A stretch of 64,000 nucleotides of DNA from Microbotryum silenes-acaulis (lineage: Eukaryota > Basidiomycota > Microbotryomycetes > Microbotryales > Microbotryaceae), in assembly GCA_003665825.1 (NCBI GenBank), contig QPFY01000016.1:620001-684000 (forward strand). The letters run 5' to 3'. Position 1 is the first letter of the stretch. Each line of letters begins with the position of its first letter. The translations under genes were made by a program, and so were the position numbers. Below the pieces are notes generated by a model that did not search any database, was not told the origin of the DNA, and worked only from the letters and a program-made list of their open reading frames with translations. This document shows, piece after piece, positions 34,812 to 45,741 of this stretch.

Positions 34812-36082
34812 TCAGGCTCTACCCGAATCGAGTGCAAGCCTGCCAGCCTTGCTCAGCACTTGGATCGCAATCTCCTTGTGCTGCCGCCAATACCTGTCGA
34901 AGGCATTCGATGACCAATGGCCAAGGTTTCGGATGTGATCCGTGTGTACACCTTCTCGAAGGTAAAACGTGGCCCCACCGGACCTAAAGGAGTGGTTGTT
35001 CAAGACCGCCCTCCCGCTCGCCTCGAGAATGTGTTTGATTCGTCGCGAGAACGCCGAGGAGGTCAGTTGTTGATGACCTCCTTCGCGCGCCCGATATGAG
35101 AACAACCGCCCTAGTGGAGGGTCGTTTAGGCGGAAATGTTTATCGATGCCTCCGACCGGGCAGAAGGGCTCGCCGTCTCGCGCCGAGACTACCAGCATGC
35201 GGCCGACGCGCCGACGCACCTTGTCAAACGGGAGGTCCAACTCGTATCGGAGAGGAGCTTCGCTCGTCGCATCGATCCGACGTGCATTGGCCACCGCTAG
35301 ATGCCGTTCGGCTATGAACTCTTCGTCCGCCGAATCCGCCGTAAACTCGCCCAATCTCGCCATCGCGAAGAACGCCGCACACGCTGCAGTGAACACGGCC
35401 GTATCGAACGGACTGCACTTATCGATCCCCGCGGCCAGGCACCTGAGGTTGTCCAAAGTCGCCGCCAATCGCTCTGGTTTGGGGGCTGGAGCTGTGGCCG
35501 CAGCCGCAGCCAGTTGCATTGTCCACATCTTCGGATCATATTTCATACGCAGCCCATGCGTCGTGTGCCAAAATTCTAGGGCGGTACGGACAACTCGTCG
35601 TCACAGTACTCGAGGTATCGTAGAATGCACATCGCGTACATCTCGTTCGACTCCGCCGTTCGCCCTGCCGCAACCATCACCGCGTGCTCTGTCGCAGCCA
35701 ATGCACACGCATGGAGCGGACGTTGGACCGGAGTCGTCGGTGTGAGAACGAGGATTCGGTTGATACCTCGATATGTCTTGGCAAACGCGGCGCACAGCCG
35801 CTCCTCCGGCGTGCAATTTGTGGATGAAGCCATCGGGGCCATCTCGTTCCCGTCTGCCTCAGGTAGGTAAACGACGATGTCCCCCGAATGGGAACTGCGC
35901 AACATTGGCAATCTTGGATTTGACGTCGACATGAATCCCAAACAAGCCCCTGGGCTACGATCCAGTTTCACAGTCGGAGGTGGCGCCGCAGCTGGTGCTC
36001 CATCGCGCAGCGCCGAACTCGACGCGTCGGCCCGACCAGTAAGCGCTCTTCCTGACTTGAAGGCGCGCTCCCTCACAGCCAT
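34812..36082 (-). pseudogene. Retroelement tyrosine recombinase (broken)
   Basis: The C-terminal catalytic domain (35546-34812) carries Arg in FFAMARLGEF, His-x-x-Arg in LNNHSFRSGGATFYLREG, a second His in IRNLGHWSSNAF and the nucleophile Tyr in FDRYWRQHKE. This is the R-H-R-H-Y set of tyrosine recombinases. The N-terminal part (from the ATG at 36082) ends in a stop at 35576 after ILRYLEYCDDELSVPP. It is followed in another frame by EFWHTTHGLRMKYDPKMW. The SAM-like core-binding segment normally found between these two blocks is missing, so a small deletion with a frame change inactivated the gene. It lies downstream of RT-RNase H in the same orientation. Confidence 0.75.
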
Positions 36083-36432
36083 CGTCGGGTACGGAACGGC
36101 TCGTTGACGAAGCCTCCACACGGCTCGTGAATCCTCGAAAGACGTCTGTATTTTCGAGACGGCGTGCGACGCGGGTGGGGGGAGGCCAAACGTGCCAAGC
36201 ACGCGCCCGCGATCACGCTCTCGCGGCGGAGACGGGACAGTACCGGACAACCGCAAAGTCGCAACCGAGGCACAAGAGCGCGGCTCTGAGTCATGACAGC
36301 GTGACATTGACAAAACAGGACGCAAGAGGGTTCGACCTCACCAACAAACAAAAGGTACACGACCTCGCAGACACAGGGATACGCAACTCTGTGCGAACAA
36401 AGCTCCACCTTCCACGAAGGGAGTCAGATATC

Positions 36433-38665
36433 TCAGCCTATCGCCCACAGGGGCTCTCCCGCCGCCCGCAGCAACTCGCGCCCCGCCGGAAACTTCGACA
36501 GTGGGTGCGCGATCATCAACGGGAACGGTTCGTACTGCCGCGGGCGGTCTGGCTGCCGGGACACGACGTCCGCGGGATTCACCTTCGTGTTAACATATTC
36601 AATCGACCACTTCACACCTCGAGTTTCCTCAAGGCTGCGCAGGTTTGAAAGCGACAAGTTTAACAAGGGATTCATCGAATGCCCTTTCCTCCATCCAAGC
36701 ACAACCCCGGTGTTGTCACATTGGAGAACGAAATGTTTATTGTCACATTCATAACGCTGCCTCGGCCAGCGCCTCGACCGCCCACGCCTCCGCGTTCGTG
36801 ATAGAGACCGAGTGTCGAGGCAGTGGCAGATCCGTCCACCCCTCGGGGAGAGCGAAGTACGCGGAGTATCCGTTGATGACGATGCCTAGTCCGTGTATAC
36901 AGGCATCCAACGCTAACGCAAGCTTTGATGGGATCGGGAGGGCCTCGAACGACGTGGAGAATGGGCCTTCCGACAAGAGGAACCTTCTCCAGTATTCGAG
37001 TTGATCGTACGTGCGACGGTCCAGACGCGCCCGCGAAACCGCCTTCCGGTCCCCGTATGCGATACACTGCCTGTATAGACAGTTGAGATGGGTCCGTAAT
37101 GCAGGGAGGATGTAGGCGACAAACCCCAACGACCCAGTGACCAATTCGACTTCCGAGCATTCCTTCTGATCGGCGTGGCTACCTTTCAGCAAGGCGTCGA
37201 TCCTGTCAATGTAGCGCATCCGCTTCTGATTGGTGACCGTCGCAGTCATTAGATCCAAATCCCAGTCAATCTCGACGTGGACAAATTGACACGTCCACGT
37301 GAAGCCTTTCTGCTCCGCGAGGCGCCAGCCGAGGGATTGTACGAAATGAAGAACGGCTTCTTGCGATATGGCATCCGACGTTGGGACCGCGCAAACATCG
37401 TCAACCATCTTGAAGATTGACACGCCGGGGAACTTCCATTCGACCAAGTCTTGGGTCAGGTCCGCGACGTTCCCAAAGACACCGGGAGTGGTCCTGCCAC
37501 CGAAGCATGGGACTCGTCGTACGAAGATGAGGCCGCGCCACAAGATGCACATGCTCGATCGCTGGTCCCATCGCAAAGGGAGTTGGTAGAACGCATCGGC
37601 GAAATCCCAACCGCAGACTTCCGCCGTCGAGGGAAGCTCGCGAAACTTGCGGTACAACATGGGCAAGGTCATCCAACGGCAAGGAGAATCCGCAGACTTC
37701 AGGTCGTCGTTTATGGAAACGAGTTTCGGACGGCTAGACGAACCATTCCGTTGCGACGGTCCATGCCCGCTCGTCGACGGATGATTCGCTTCGTCAGGGT
37801 CTGTGGTTCGATCGATCGGCTTCGCCGTGGGGTAAGACAGATTTTCGATCTGTCTCCACTTCGGCGGCATTCCGGGCACTACTGACTTCGGCACATAGCT
37901 GATCGGATTCGTGCGGAAAGGACCGACCGCGGCCTCGAGCTCGTCCTTGTCGTACGGCCCCGCGATGTACCCGAGATCGAGCAAGCGCTCCATCTCGCCG
38001 TCCATGACCAGTTGTTGCTTCTCGGTGAGCGGTGCGTTCTTCGCGATGTGACGCTCCGACGGAGGGTCCTTGATGCCGAAATCAAAGCCCTCTCGGATCT
38101 GCTTCGGTATAGCGGCCAGGTACGGCGCGACGTGCGCGACCTTTGCGAGTGCCTTAATGTTGGCTTCGAACGCACCAGCATCGAGCGGCGTAACAATCTT
38201 ATACATCGCATCACGGAACGAGTCGACTTCGCGAGCCATGATTCGCATGCGAGCGGAAGTTTCGGGCGCTGGCGACGAGCCCGGCGCGGGCATTGAAGAC
38301 ACGAACGGGACGTCTCCTTTGCTGCCGGCCGCGACAGGTTCGAGTGGAGCCCTGCCCACCCCGTGGATGGGCAGTTCGGTAATGCTCGGAGGGTCCGCCG
38401 GAGCAGCGCTTAGCGGGTGCGGACGTGAGGAAGCGCGAACGGTGGGGGATTCGACCCCTGAACCAGAGAACGAAGGCGCGCGACGCGATGCCTGAGGTAA
38501 CGACCTCAGAAAGGGCCACAGAAGCGGTTCGAATCGTACGGGAAACGAGTAGTTAGCGTGCGGCGAGGGCCAAATCCGAGGCGAACCGGGAGCGAGAATC
38601 GGAGATTCGAATCCAGCACTGCGGAGGACGGGGCAACGCCCAGCCGGTCCGTCGGGACCGGGCAT
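36433..38665 (-). pseudogene. Retroelement reverse transcriptase - RNase H
   Basis: The main frame runs 38665-36749. RT motifs are PKWRQIENLSYP, EVCGWDFADAFYQLPLRWDQ (first catalytic Asp), CFGGRTTPGVFGNVA and FKMVDDVCAV, where MVDD replaces the usual YVDD. RNase H follows: ALALDACIHGLGIVINGY (Asp), SITNAEAWAVEALAEA (Glu), then after a frame change near 36750, VLQCDNTGVVLGWRKG (Asp) and VNPADVVSRQPDRPR (Asp) down to 36433. All four RNase H carboxylates are present. One single-base frameshift separates the last two from the rest. The N-terminal ~100 codons run through a repeat array and are probably not original coding sequence. The RT type fits DIRS/Ngaro rather than LINE or Gypsy. Confidence 0.78.
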
Positions 38666-39164
38666 CTACACGTACGCGGACGTGAGAAAGCGCGAGCGGT
38701 GGGGGATTCGACCCCTGAACCAGAAAACGGAGGCCCGCGACGCGATGCCTGAGAGGTAGCGACCTCAGAAAGGGCCACAGAAAGCGGTTCGAATCGTAGG
38801 GTGCGTACATGAGGAAGCGCGAACGGTGGGGGATTCGACTCCTGAACCAGAGAACGAAGGCGCGCGACGCGATGCCTGAGGTAACGACCTCAGAAAGGGC
38901 CACAGAAGCGGTTCGAATCGTACGGGAAACGAGTAGTTAGCGTGCGGCGAGGGCCAAATCCGAGGCGAACCGGGAGCGAGAATCGGAGATTCGAATCCAG
39001 CACTGCGGAGGACGGGGCAACGCCCAGCCGGTCCGTCGGGACCGGGCATCTACACGTACGCGGACGTGAGAAAGCGCGAGCGGTGGGGGATTCGACCCCT
39101 GAACCAGAAAACGGAGGCCCGCGACGCGATGCCTGAGAGGTAACGACCTCAGAAAGGGCCACCG
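38428..39164. repeat. Tandem direct repeat, period 384 bp, with four ~85-bp subunits
   Basis: About 353 bp at 38428-38780 recurs at 38812-39164 with few differences and an exact offset of 384. Within these, an ~85-bp module containing GGGGGATTCGA, CGACGCGATGCCTGAG and CGACCTCAGAAAGGGCCAC occurs four times (starting near 38434, 38690, 38818 and 39074). The module contains the hairpin CTGAGGT-AACG-ACCTCAG. The intervening part contains CCGGTCC-GTCG-GGACCGG. The array lies between the gag-like and RT regions of the retroelement. Confidence 0.85.
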
Positions 39165-39579
39165 AGCCCGTAGGGACCGGGCATCTACACGTACGCGGAC
39201 GTGAGGCGGAAGTGACGGCACGACACGAGAGTGGGGAAAGGTTGGTGATACAGACGCGCCAACTGTTATAGTTGGTGCAGGCTGCCGCCCGCGGCACAGC
39301 GCTGAGCGGAACCACCGAAGTTACGACTACCACTGCAGGCGCAACCACTACAGGTTTGGGGAGAGGAAAAATCGGCTTCCTATCCTCGCCCCCCAGCGTT
39401 GCCTCCTCCATGGCTTGAATGCGGCCACGCGCCTCGATGAGATCGTCCACCGGGCGCTCCCTCGCCCGGGCACACGACGACTGGTGCTCGGCCGCGAGCT
39501 CAGCCCACTTCATGGCGACGTTAAGGGCAGCTGTAAGGGGATGCCTTACAGAACAGCCCTATAAGTAGCCTCTGAGTAG

Positions 39580-40263
39580 CTAGAACTGCCGAGTTCTTAC
39601 AGCAGCCGAGACCTGAGCCCTGATCGACTGGTCGAAGGGTCCGAAAACCTTTATCTTCGAGACCTTGAACCCCGACCACCACAAAGAACGAACCATCGAG
39701 TCGTATTTCCTCATGATGGACCCATTCGAGTCACAGGTCCGCATCGCAACGGACTCGAAGTGCCGGTCAAACATCTCCGAAGGCGACTGTGCGCCTCCGA
39801 CGATGATCGAGGCCGTCATCGGGTCGACCGCTTCCTTTATGAGGAGCACGTAAGAGTAGCGCGCGTCCTGCCTTTGCGTGCGCGGCAGGCAGCCGTCGAA
39901 GACCAGACCCGCCTCCATCCGCGCCTTGAAACCCACACCATAATGCAGACTCACTTGACTTTTTGGTGTCGTGACAGACACGACATCGGAGAATCCTTGC
40001 GATTTTTCGCCCACTTGATCGTTTCGGCAGAGATGCCGAACAAGGCGCCATCGTAAGTGGTACCCGCCGTCGTGTCTAGGGCGCCGGAAAGTTGCATCGG
40101 GGGCAATAGCGGGGCCACGTGCACGCCCGCGGCGCCACCGATAGTCGCCGCCGGCGACTCTGTAGACGAGAGCGCGGCGTGGTCGTTGGTTGAGGTCCAA
40201 GCAGTCGTCATTGCCGGTAACAATAGGGTCGAAAAGTTTCGCGAGTGTAGAGGCAATAAGCAC
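39580..40263 (-). pseudogene. Gag-like region of the tyrosine-recombinase retroelement
   Basis: A minus-strand frame ending at 39580 contains VVSVTTPKSQVSLHYGVGFK, SYVLLIKEAVDPMTASIIVG and WSGFKVSKIKVFGPFDQS. The upstream ATG (near 40214) opens a different frame (MTTAWTSTNDHAALSSTES), so a frameshift near 39990 is needed to join them. The position upstream of RT and the lack of any enzyme motif suggest the structural gag-type protein of the element. No zinc knuckle is visible. Function is inferred from position only. Confidence 0.45.
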
Positions 40264-40970
40264 TGCCGTTCGAGCGAAACGAATAAGGTGCAGAAGCGAA
40301 CAGGCATTTCTCTCGCCTACTCCACTCTAAGCGCATGCGCGCCACCCCCAGGGGGGCGGCCCACCCATCGCCGCTCGTAGATGTTGGCCGCGCGCATGAA
40401 TAAATAGCGCTGTTCAACCAGATTCTCTCTTACCTTCCTTCCGTGCACTTGCATGGCCTGAACCATCTTCACCACACCAACACCATGACATCAAACCCCC
40501 TCTTCGACTCATGAATGTCGTACAAGACTACACGCCCTCTCGTTGCGCCGCCTGACGCCAAATCGATACAAACAACATCGGTTCCCGCCGCCGAATTCCC
40601 CAACTGGCTGGCGAGACACCGTGCGACCATCAATTGGCCGCGCCACAAGAGCAAGAGCTACAAGAGCAAAGCCTGCATCGCAGTTCCACCCAATCAACCG
40701 TCGAGTAGGTCTCCATCGCGTTCGCACTCATGACAGTCAAACAGCGCGTTGCTCTCGATGCCCATGCTGACTGTTTTGTTGACTGTCCTTCTACCGCTGC
40801 TCCTCCCCACACAGATCCGGCACTCGTCTGAAAGGTCAACATCGCAGAATGATGTTGGAACAATACATCTGCAGTTGGGCCATGGGTTAAGGTAAGCGAC
40901 GATCCCTCCGGTCCGGCGCGCTGGCCTCGAGATACTTCCCTTCGCTCATACCTGTCTATTCGATGATTCA

Positions 40971-41545
40971 CAGGTTACATGTCACGCGCTTGCCACCACC
41001 AACTACATCGAGTCTTGGCATAAGATCTTGAAGTTTCGCTACATCGGCCGCGAGCAGCGACAGCAGACGGATCAGCTCATACATAACCTCACAATGACCG
41101 CCGAGCCAACATACCGCTAAGAGATTAGTCTCATCGTCACCGACTTTGTTCGTCGGCTATCGAATAAGGGGGAGACTCAGCGCCAGAACGCCATGCAATC
41201 AATTGAGTGGAGTCGAGTGAACGATATGGTCACGGGGACGGACGACGACGGTGATGTGAGTTGAACTTGGGGAATTTTCTCGCGTCTCGGGATCGAGACT
41301 TCGGCTGACTCGACCTCGACAACTTTGTCTTCTTCTTCTTACTAATACATAGATCTACGTCACGTCTTTCGGAGAGGACGAGCAGGAGGACGAAGACTCG
41401 ACCTTCATCGAGACAAGCACACCGTTGGACTCAATCCCACCGACTCGAGGATGCTCTCGACTTGCGATTGTTCGGATTTCGGAAGGGTATTCTACATGGG
41501 GGGCTAAGCAGTGGCGAGCAGGGGATATGAGGATGAATTTGTAAA
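40971..41545 (+). pseudogene. MULE-type transposase, C-terminal fragment
   Basis: The plus strand reads TTNYIESWHKILKFRYIGRE followed by QRQQTDQLIHNLTMTAEPTY. This matches the conserved block before the SWIM zinc finger in fungal Mutator-like transposases. An in-frame TAA follows at once (R*EISLIV), and the frame then continues to GTDDDGD. A possible intron (donor GTGAGT at about 41258) leads to IYVTSFGEDEQEDEDSTF from 41354. The upstream catalytic part was not found. It is a dead fragment in opposite orientation to the neighbouring retroelement. Confidence 0.6.
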
Positions 41546-42215
41546 GTAGTACATTTGGGCATCCTAGCCCGCCCCCCTATTTCGAACCGAACCGGCCCAA
41601 TAGTGCGATCAAAAGCAGAGCAATTTGGCCAAAAACATTTTAGCCTGGCCGAATTGAAAGTTCGGGTGTGCATATAACGGTTCGCGAGATGAGGTGCGAG
41701 GGAGTCTCGATTGAGAGATCAGGTTAGGACGGTGAAGCAACGGATGTTGGTCAAGGTGGTTACTCTCGAGATAGATTGGGACAGGGACTACGGGATCAAG
41801 GACGATGCTGTTGCTTGCAGGAAGCAAAGAAACGTCTACAAACGGGCCGGGTTTCGTGGAAGTTTTTTGAAGGTTAAGAATAGATCTCACAAGAACAAAC
41901 AACATGTGTAGAAGGAAATGGAAGCAAATCGGATGAAGCCAGAAAATGAACCCGACGATTCTGGAAGCCGATGGACGCTGATGGAATGACTCGGCTCCGG
42001 CCAAGTAGCGCCACGATGGAATCGAATCGAACGAATCCGTTGAAGTGGATGGATGGAACGGCTTCGAAGATTTGACAGGTGATCGTAACAGCTCAGTGCG
42101 TCAGTTCGCCTCCTTCCCCGCCCGCCCGCGCAGTACAAGTGTGTCTGCTTCAACGTCTTTTGCCTCCTGATACTCCGCTCCGCATATTTGCATATTGTAC
42201 ACGCTCGTATTCACA
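41546..42215. promoter_or_regulatory. Upstream region of the MFS permease
   Basis: This 0.67-kb stretch lies between the MULE fragment and the permease start. An AT-rich motif with repeated CATATT lies 20-35 bp before the ATG, at about 42183-42197. No other gene was recognised. The transposon fragment forms the distal border of this promoter. Confidence 0.4.
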
Positions 42216-44610
42216 ATGTCGAGCCTCCACGATACTATCGGTAAGCGGCTCAGGCGTGCGTGCAAAAGGTGGCAGCGAGTACGACAGGCTTTCCTGACAC
42301 AGTCTTCGTCCCCCGGCTTCGGGCCTTTGTGCGAGCGGCACTCGCAGGTCTGTCGGCAAATGGCTCTGTGCGAAACGGCACGATGTCAACGACGACAAAG
42401 GTCGGGTCCAGTAGTGGTGGACGTTTCAAAAGTCAGGTGGAAGACTTTGAAAGCATGACCCGAGAGGCGCGGGACGCACAAACCTTCGACCACAATCTCA
42501 CGATGGGGCAGGCGATTCGGCTCTACAAGAAGGGCATTTGCTGGTCTTTGCTCCTGTCCATGGCGATCATCATGGAAGGCTATGGCGAGTCCTGCCGCTC
42601 TCATCACTGTGCCTACTTCTATGTTAACTGATGTTGCTATCACTTCACTGTTCAGACACTGCTTTGTTGCCATCCTTCTTCGGCTTTCTACCCTTCGTCC
42701 GGAAATGTAAGCCAAGAGCTCCGTAGACTTCGCGCGTATTCGGCTCGCGTGTCACAGCTTACTAACCTTGTCAACGCAAGATCTTCCGGGTCTGGTATCA
42801 TCTTACTGATTCTGTATCTACCTGTCATCACCACATAGATGGAAAAATGCTGCCCGACGGGACGTACGGCATCTCAGCTCCGTGGCAATCAGGACTCTCG
42901 ATCGGTGCTCAAGTCGGCTCCATCGCCGGTGTATTCCTCAATGGATGGCTGGTCGATCGCTTCGGATACAAAAAGACCATGATTGGCTCCCTATTGGTTA
43001 TGATCGGGGTCATCTTCATTCCCTTCTTTGCCCCGTCGATCGAGGTGCTCTTTGTGGGTTGCCTTGCGCAAGGAGTTCCATGGGGTGTTTTTTCCACGCT
43101 CGCATGTGCATTCGCTTCGGAGGTCTGCTGCACTAAACTTCGCCCGATCTTGACGACTTGGATCAACGCGTGCTGGGTTATCGGCCAGCTGATCGCCACT
43201 GGCGTCCTTCGAGGATTTCTTGGGCGTACAGATCAATGGGTACGTCACTACTCACGGACGTTTCGGGCTGGTACTGAAAGATGGGACGCTAGCTGACCCT
43301 CTGAAAAACATGATTGCAGGCATACCGCGTTCCCTATGCCCTTCAATGGCTCTGGCCCGGGATTATTTTGATCGGGTGCATCTTCATCCCTGAATCCCCG
43401 TGGTACCTCGCCCGTAAGGGACGAGACGAGGAGGCTGTTAAGTCGGTCAGGAGACTAACTACCCCGGAGGAAGGCTCCGAGTTTTCGCCCGAGGCCAGCG
43501 TCAAGCTCATGTCGTACACCAACAAGCTCGAAGAGAGTATTTCCGCCGGCATTTCCTACATTGACTGCTTCAAAGGCATCGATCGACGACGAACCGAGGT
43601 CGGTCTCCCGTGTCGTCCTGTTGTCATCCCCGGCATCTCCTTAAAACTAACCAAATGGGTATGCACGTCCTTTGTCATTAGATCGCGTGCACTGTCTGGT
43701 CGATTCAGAACCTGTGTGGATCATCCTTCATGGGTTATTCGGCCTACTTCTTGCAGCAAGCCGGCTTCTCGGCCGAAGATTCATTCAATTTAACCCTCGG
43801 ACAATATGCGCTTGGTCTAGTCGGGACCTGCTCGTCGTGGATCTTGATGTCGCATGCGGGGCGAAGGGCCATTTACACGTACGGACTTGCGGCCCTCTGT
43901 GGCCTTCTCTTTATTATTGGATTTATGGGAATCGCCAACAGCGTGTCCGCCGTCCGAGCGGTCGGTGCGATGCTCCTTCTTTATACGTTCATCTACGACC
44001 TCTCCGTCGGTCCCGTCTGCTACTCGCTTGTCGCCGAAATGTCTTCGACTCGCTTGCGTGCCAAGACGGTCGTACTGGCTCGAAATTTTTACAACCTTTT
44101 CGGCATCGTGAACTATGTCATCATGCCCCGCTTCCTCAACCCCGAAGCCCTAGGTCAGCCAGCATTCATGCCCAGCTTGATGGCTCTCAGGATTGTCGCT
44201 CACTGTGGAAACCCTGTCTTTCTCTGCAGATTGGGGGGCAAAGACCGGTTTCTTCTACGCAGGTACGTTCACAGAACTAATTGTTAGTTGTGACCTTCAA
44301 ACGCAAGCTTCCGTGAACGCTAACACATATACACACGCACACCCCTCGTCGATGATCCGATCCAGGCTTGTGCTTCCTGTGCACCGTCTACTGCTATTTC
44401 CGCTTACCCGAACCCAAGGGGCGTTCCTTCGGAGAGCTTGACGTTTTGTTCGAACAAGGTGTATCCGCTCGAAAGTTCTCCTCCACCCATGTCGACCCTA
44501 CGTCGGCTTCGCATTCGCCTTCGGCGTTGCTCGAGAACTTTGGGGTCGATCCCGACAAGGCGAAGAAAGGGTCGACGCAGCACCACGAGAAGGCCGCGTC
44601 TGCGGTCTGA
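42216..44610 (+). CDS. MFS sugar permease (maltose/alpha-glucoside type)
   Basis: Eight exons: 42216-42240, 42348-42584, 42656-42706, 42839-43239, 43320-43598, 43682-44153, 44230-44262 and 44366-44610 (580 aa). Sugar-porter motifs are MEGYDTALLPSFFGF, GWLVDRFGYKKTMIGS (loop 2-3), FIPESPWYLARKGRDEEAVK (after TM6), SYIDCFKGIDRRRTEIACTVW, NLCGSSFMGYSAYFLQQAGF, VGPVCYSLVAEMSSTRLRAKT and FRLPEPKGRSFGELD (end of TM12). The motif order matches Mal31/Agt1-like proton symporters, but the exact sugar is uncertain. The second intron starts with GC (GCGAGT), which gives the expected GYDTALL join. The fifth starts GTCGGT. The short first exon was chosen because it splices in frame; an ATG at 42383 is an alternative start. 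Confidence 0.88.
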
Positions 44611-45223
44611 ACCTTGCAGTGTTCTAATTTTATATATAGTTTACTTAATGGTATAAATTCTCGAACCTGAAACTTATGCTCGACAAAACTAAAGCACCGC
44701 CCGAGGAGTTGCCTGTCGTATCGAACTCTGCTGCGCATCGCAGGCGAGCGCAACTCCTAGCTCGCCATGGCTGGTATCGCTTGTTTCGGTGTTCCTATCC
44801 TTTCCCCTGAACGTTTCCAATCACATCTGGGGACAAACATGGGGACATCGGGGCAATGTCCTCGATTCAATTTGAAAAGTTGCGGGAAGAGATTGAGCAA
44901 GTCTCACTTTCCGAGCTACACGTCGCCAGTGTCTCAAGCAGGTCTGTTCGATGTGTCGCGGTCTGCGACAAAACCTCCAAGATACTTTTTTTGTGCGAAG
45001 GATTAGCGAATGATGCGTCTGTGCTTGGGTCGGGCCGAATAGCAGTGCATGACGGAGTCGCCCTCGGGCACATGTGGGGCTCATGACGGGGCCTGACCAA
45101 GGCGGCACCATGAGCGCTAGAAGCGCTTTCCAATCGATGCTGAGGGGTCACTGGAGAGTTACAGCTGAATTATATGGCACCATTGCTCTACATGTCCATG
45201 AACGAGCCCCCGAGTCCACCTTC
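44611..45223. other. Convergent 3' spacer, permease / ATX1
   Basis: This 0.61-kb stretch lies between the stop codons of the MFS permease (plus) and ATX1 (minus). No gene, RNA or repeat was recognised. It is probably 3'-UTR sequence of both genes. Confidence 0.45.
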
Positions 45224-45741
45224 TCAAGCCGAACTGACAACCTCACCACTCTTGACCTCCTTGCCCGTCTTCTTGATTTTGGCCAAGATGTCGTCGTACG
45301 AGATGGACGACGCGTGCACGAGCACCTCTTGCTTTTCCAATGAGATGTCGTAAGAGGAGATACCTATAGGGGCAAATGGAGGTCGTTTAAGCCATGAGTT
45401 GCTTCAATAGAGACTCGAGGATGCTGACTAACCTTCTGTCTTCTTCAACACTCGATCGATCGCACCCGAGCAGCCTGAACACGTCATGACCTGAAGACGA
45501 GGGAAATGCATGTCAGAACGTCAACATGACTGGTTACATCGAACCCGACGCAAGTTGCAGAGGTGGGGTTTGTCGCATCGTCCTGTGCCCGGCACGTGCA
45601 CGATCACCGCGACTGGCTGTTCAAGAGGGCTTACAACATTGAACTTGTACGTTGACTGTGCGCGGGTAGCAAGTACAGTCAGCTTCATCCTCTCGCCATA
45701 GCTCGGAAGGTCTGCAACGGAGGCTACGGACGTACGGTCAT
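45224..45741 (-). CDS. ATX1: Copper metallochaperone Atx1
   Basis: Minus-strand exons are 45741-45736 (6 nt), 45655-45635 (21 nt), 45490-45433 and 45363-45224, giving 74 aa against 73 in yeast. Atx1 carries Cu(I) from the cytosol to the Ccc2-type copper ATPase of the trans-Golgi. The sequence begins MTSTYKFNVVMTCSGCSGAI, with the copper-binding MxCxxC motif. It continues with LKKTEGISSYDISLEKQEVL and ends AKIKKTGKEVKSGEV, the usual ferredoxin-like HMA fold. Two very small exons encode the first nine residues. They were placed because GTACGT and ACAG signals join them exactly to the known Atx1 start. The 6-nt coding exon is the least certain part. Confidence 0.88.

Larger units (their letters stand above)
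34686..40310 (-). mobile_element. DIRS/Ngaro-type tyrosine-recombinase retrotransposon (decayed)
   Basis: On the minus strand, in order from about 40.3 to 34.8 kb, come a gag-like frame, a repeat-rich spacer, reverse transcriptase with RNase H, and a tyrosine recombinase. No integrase, protease or methyltransferase domain is seen. This gene order and the use of a tyrosine recombinase instead of a DDE integrase define the DIRS order. Absence of the methyltransferase is more like Ngaro elements. Several frameshifts and one deletion show that the copy is dead. The borders are approximate, because the split direct repeats typical of the group could not be identified by eye. Confidence 0.7.

Noticed and set aside
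38428..39164. tRNA gene or CRISPR-like array
   Set aside because: GATTCGA-type B-box sequences occur, but no cloverleaf or A box can be formed. The repeats are long tandem units of unequal spacing in a fungal retroelement, not CRISPR.
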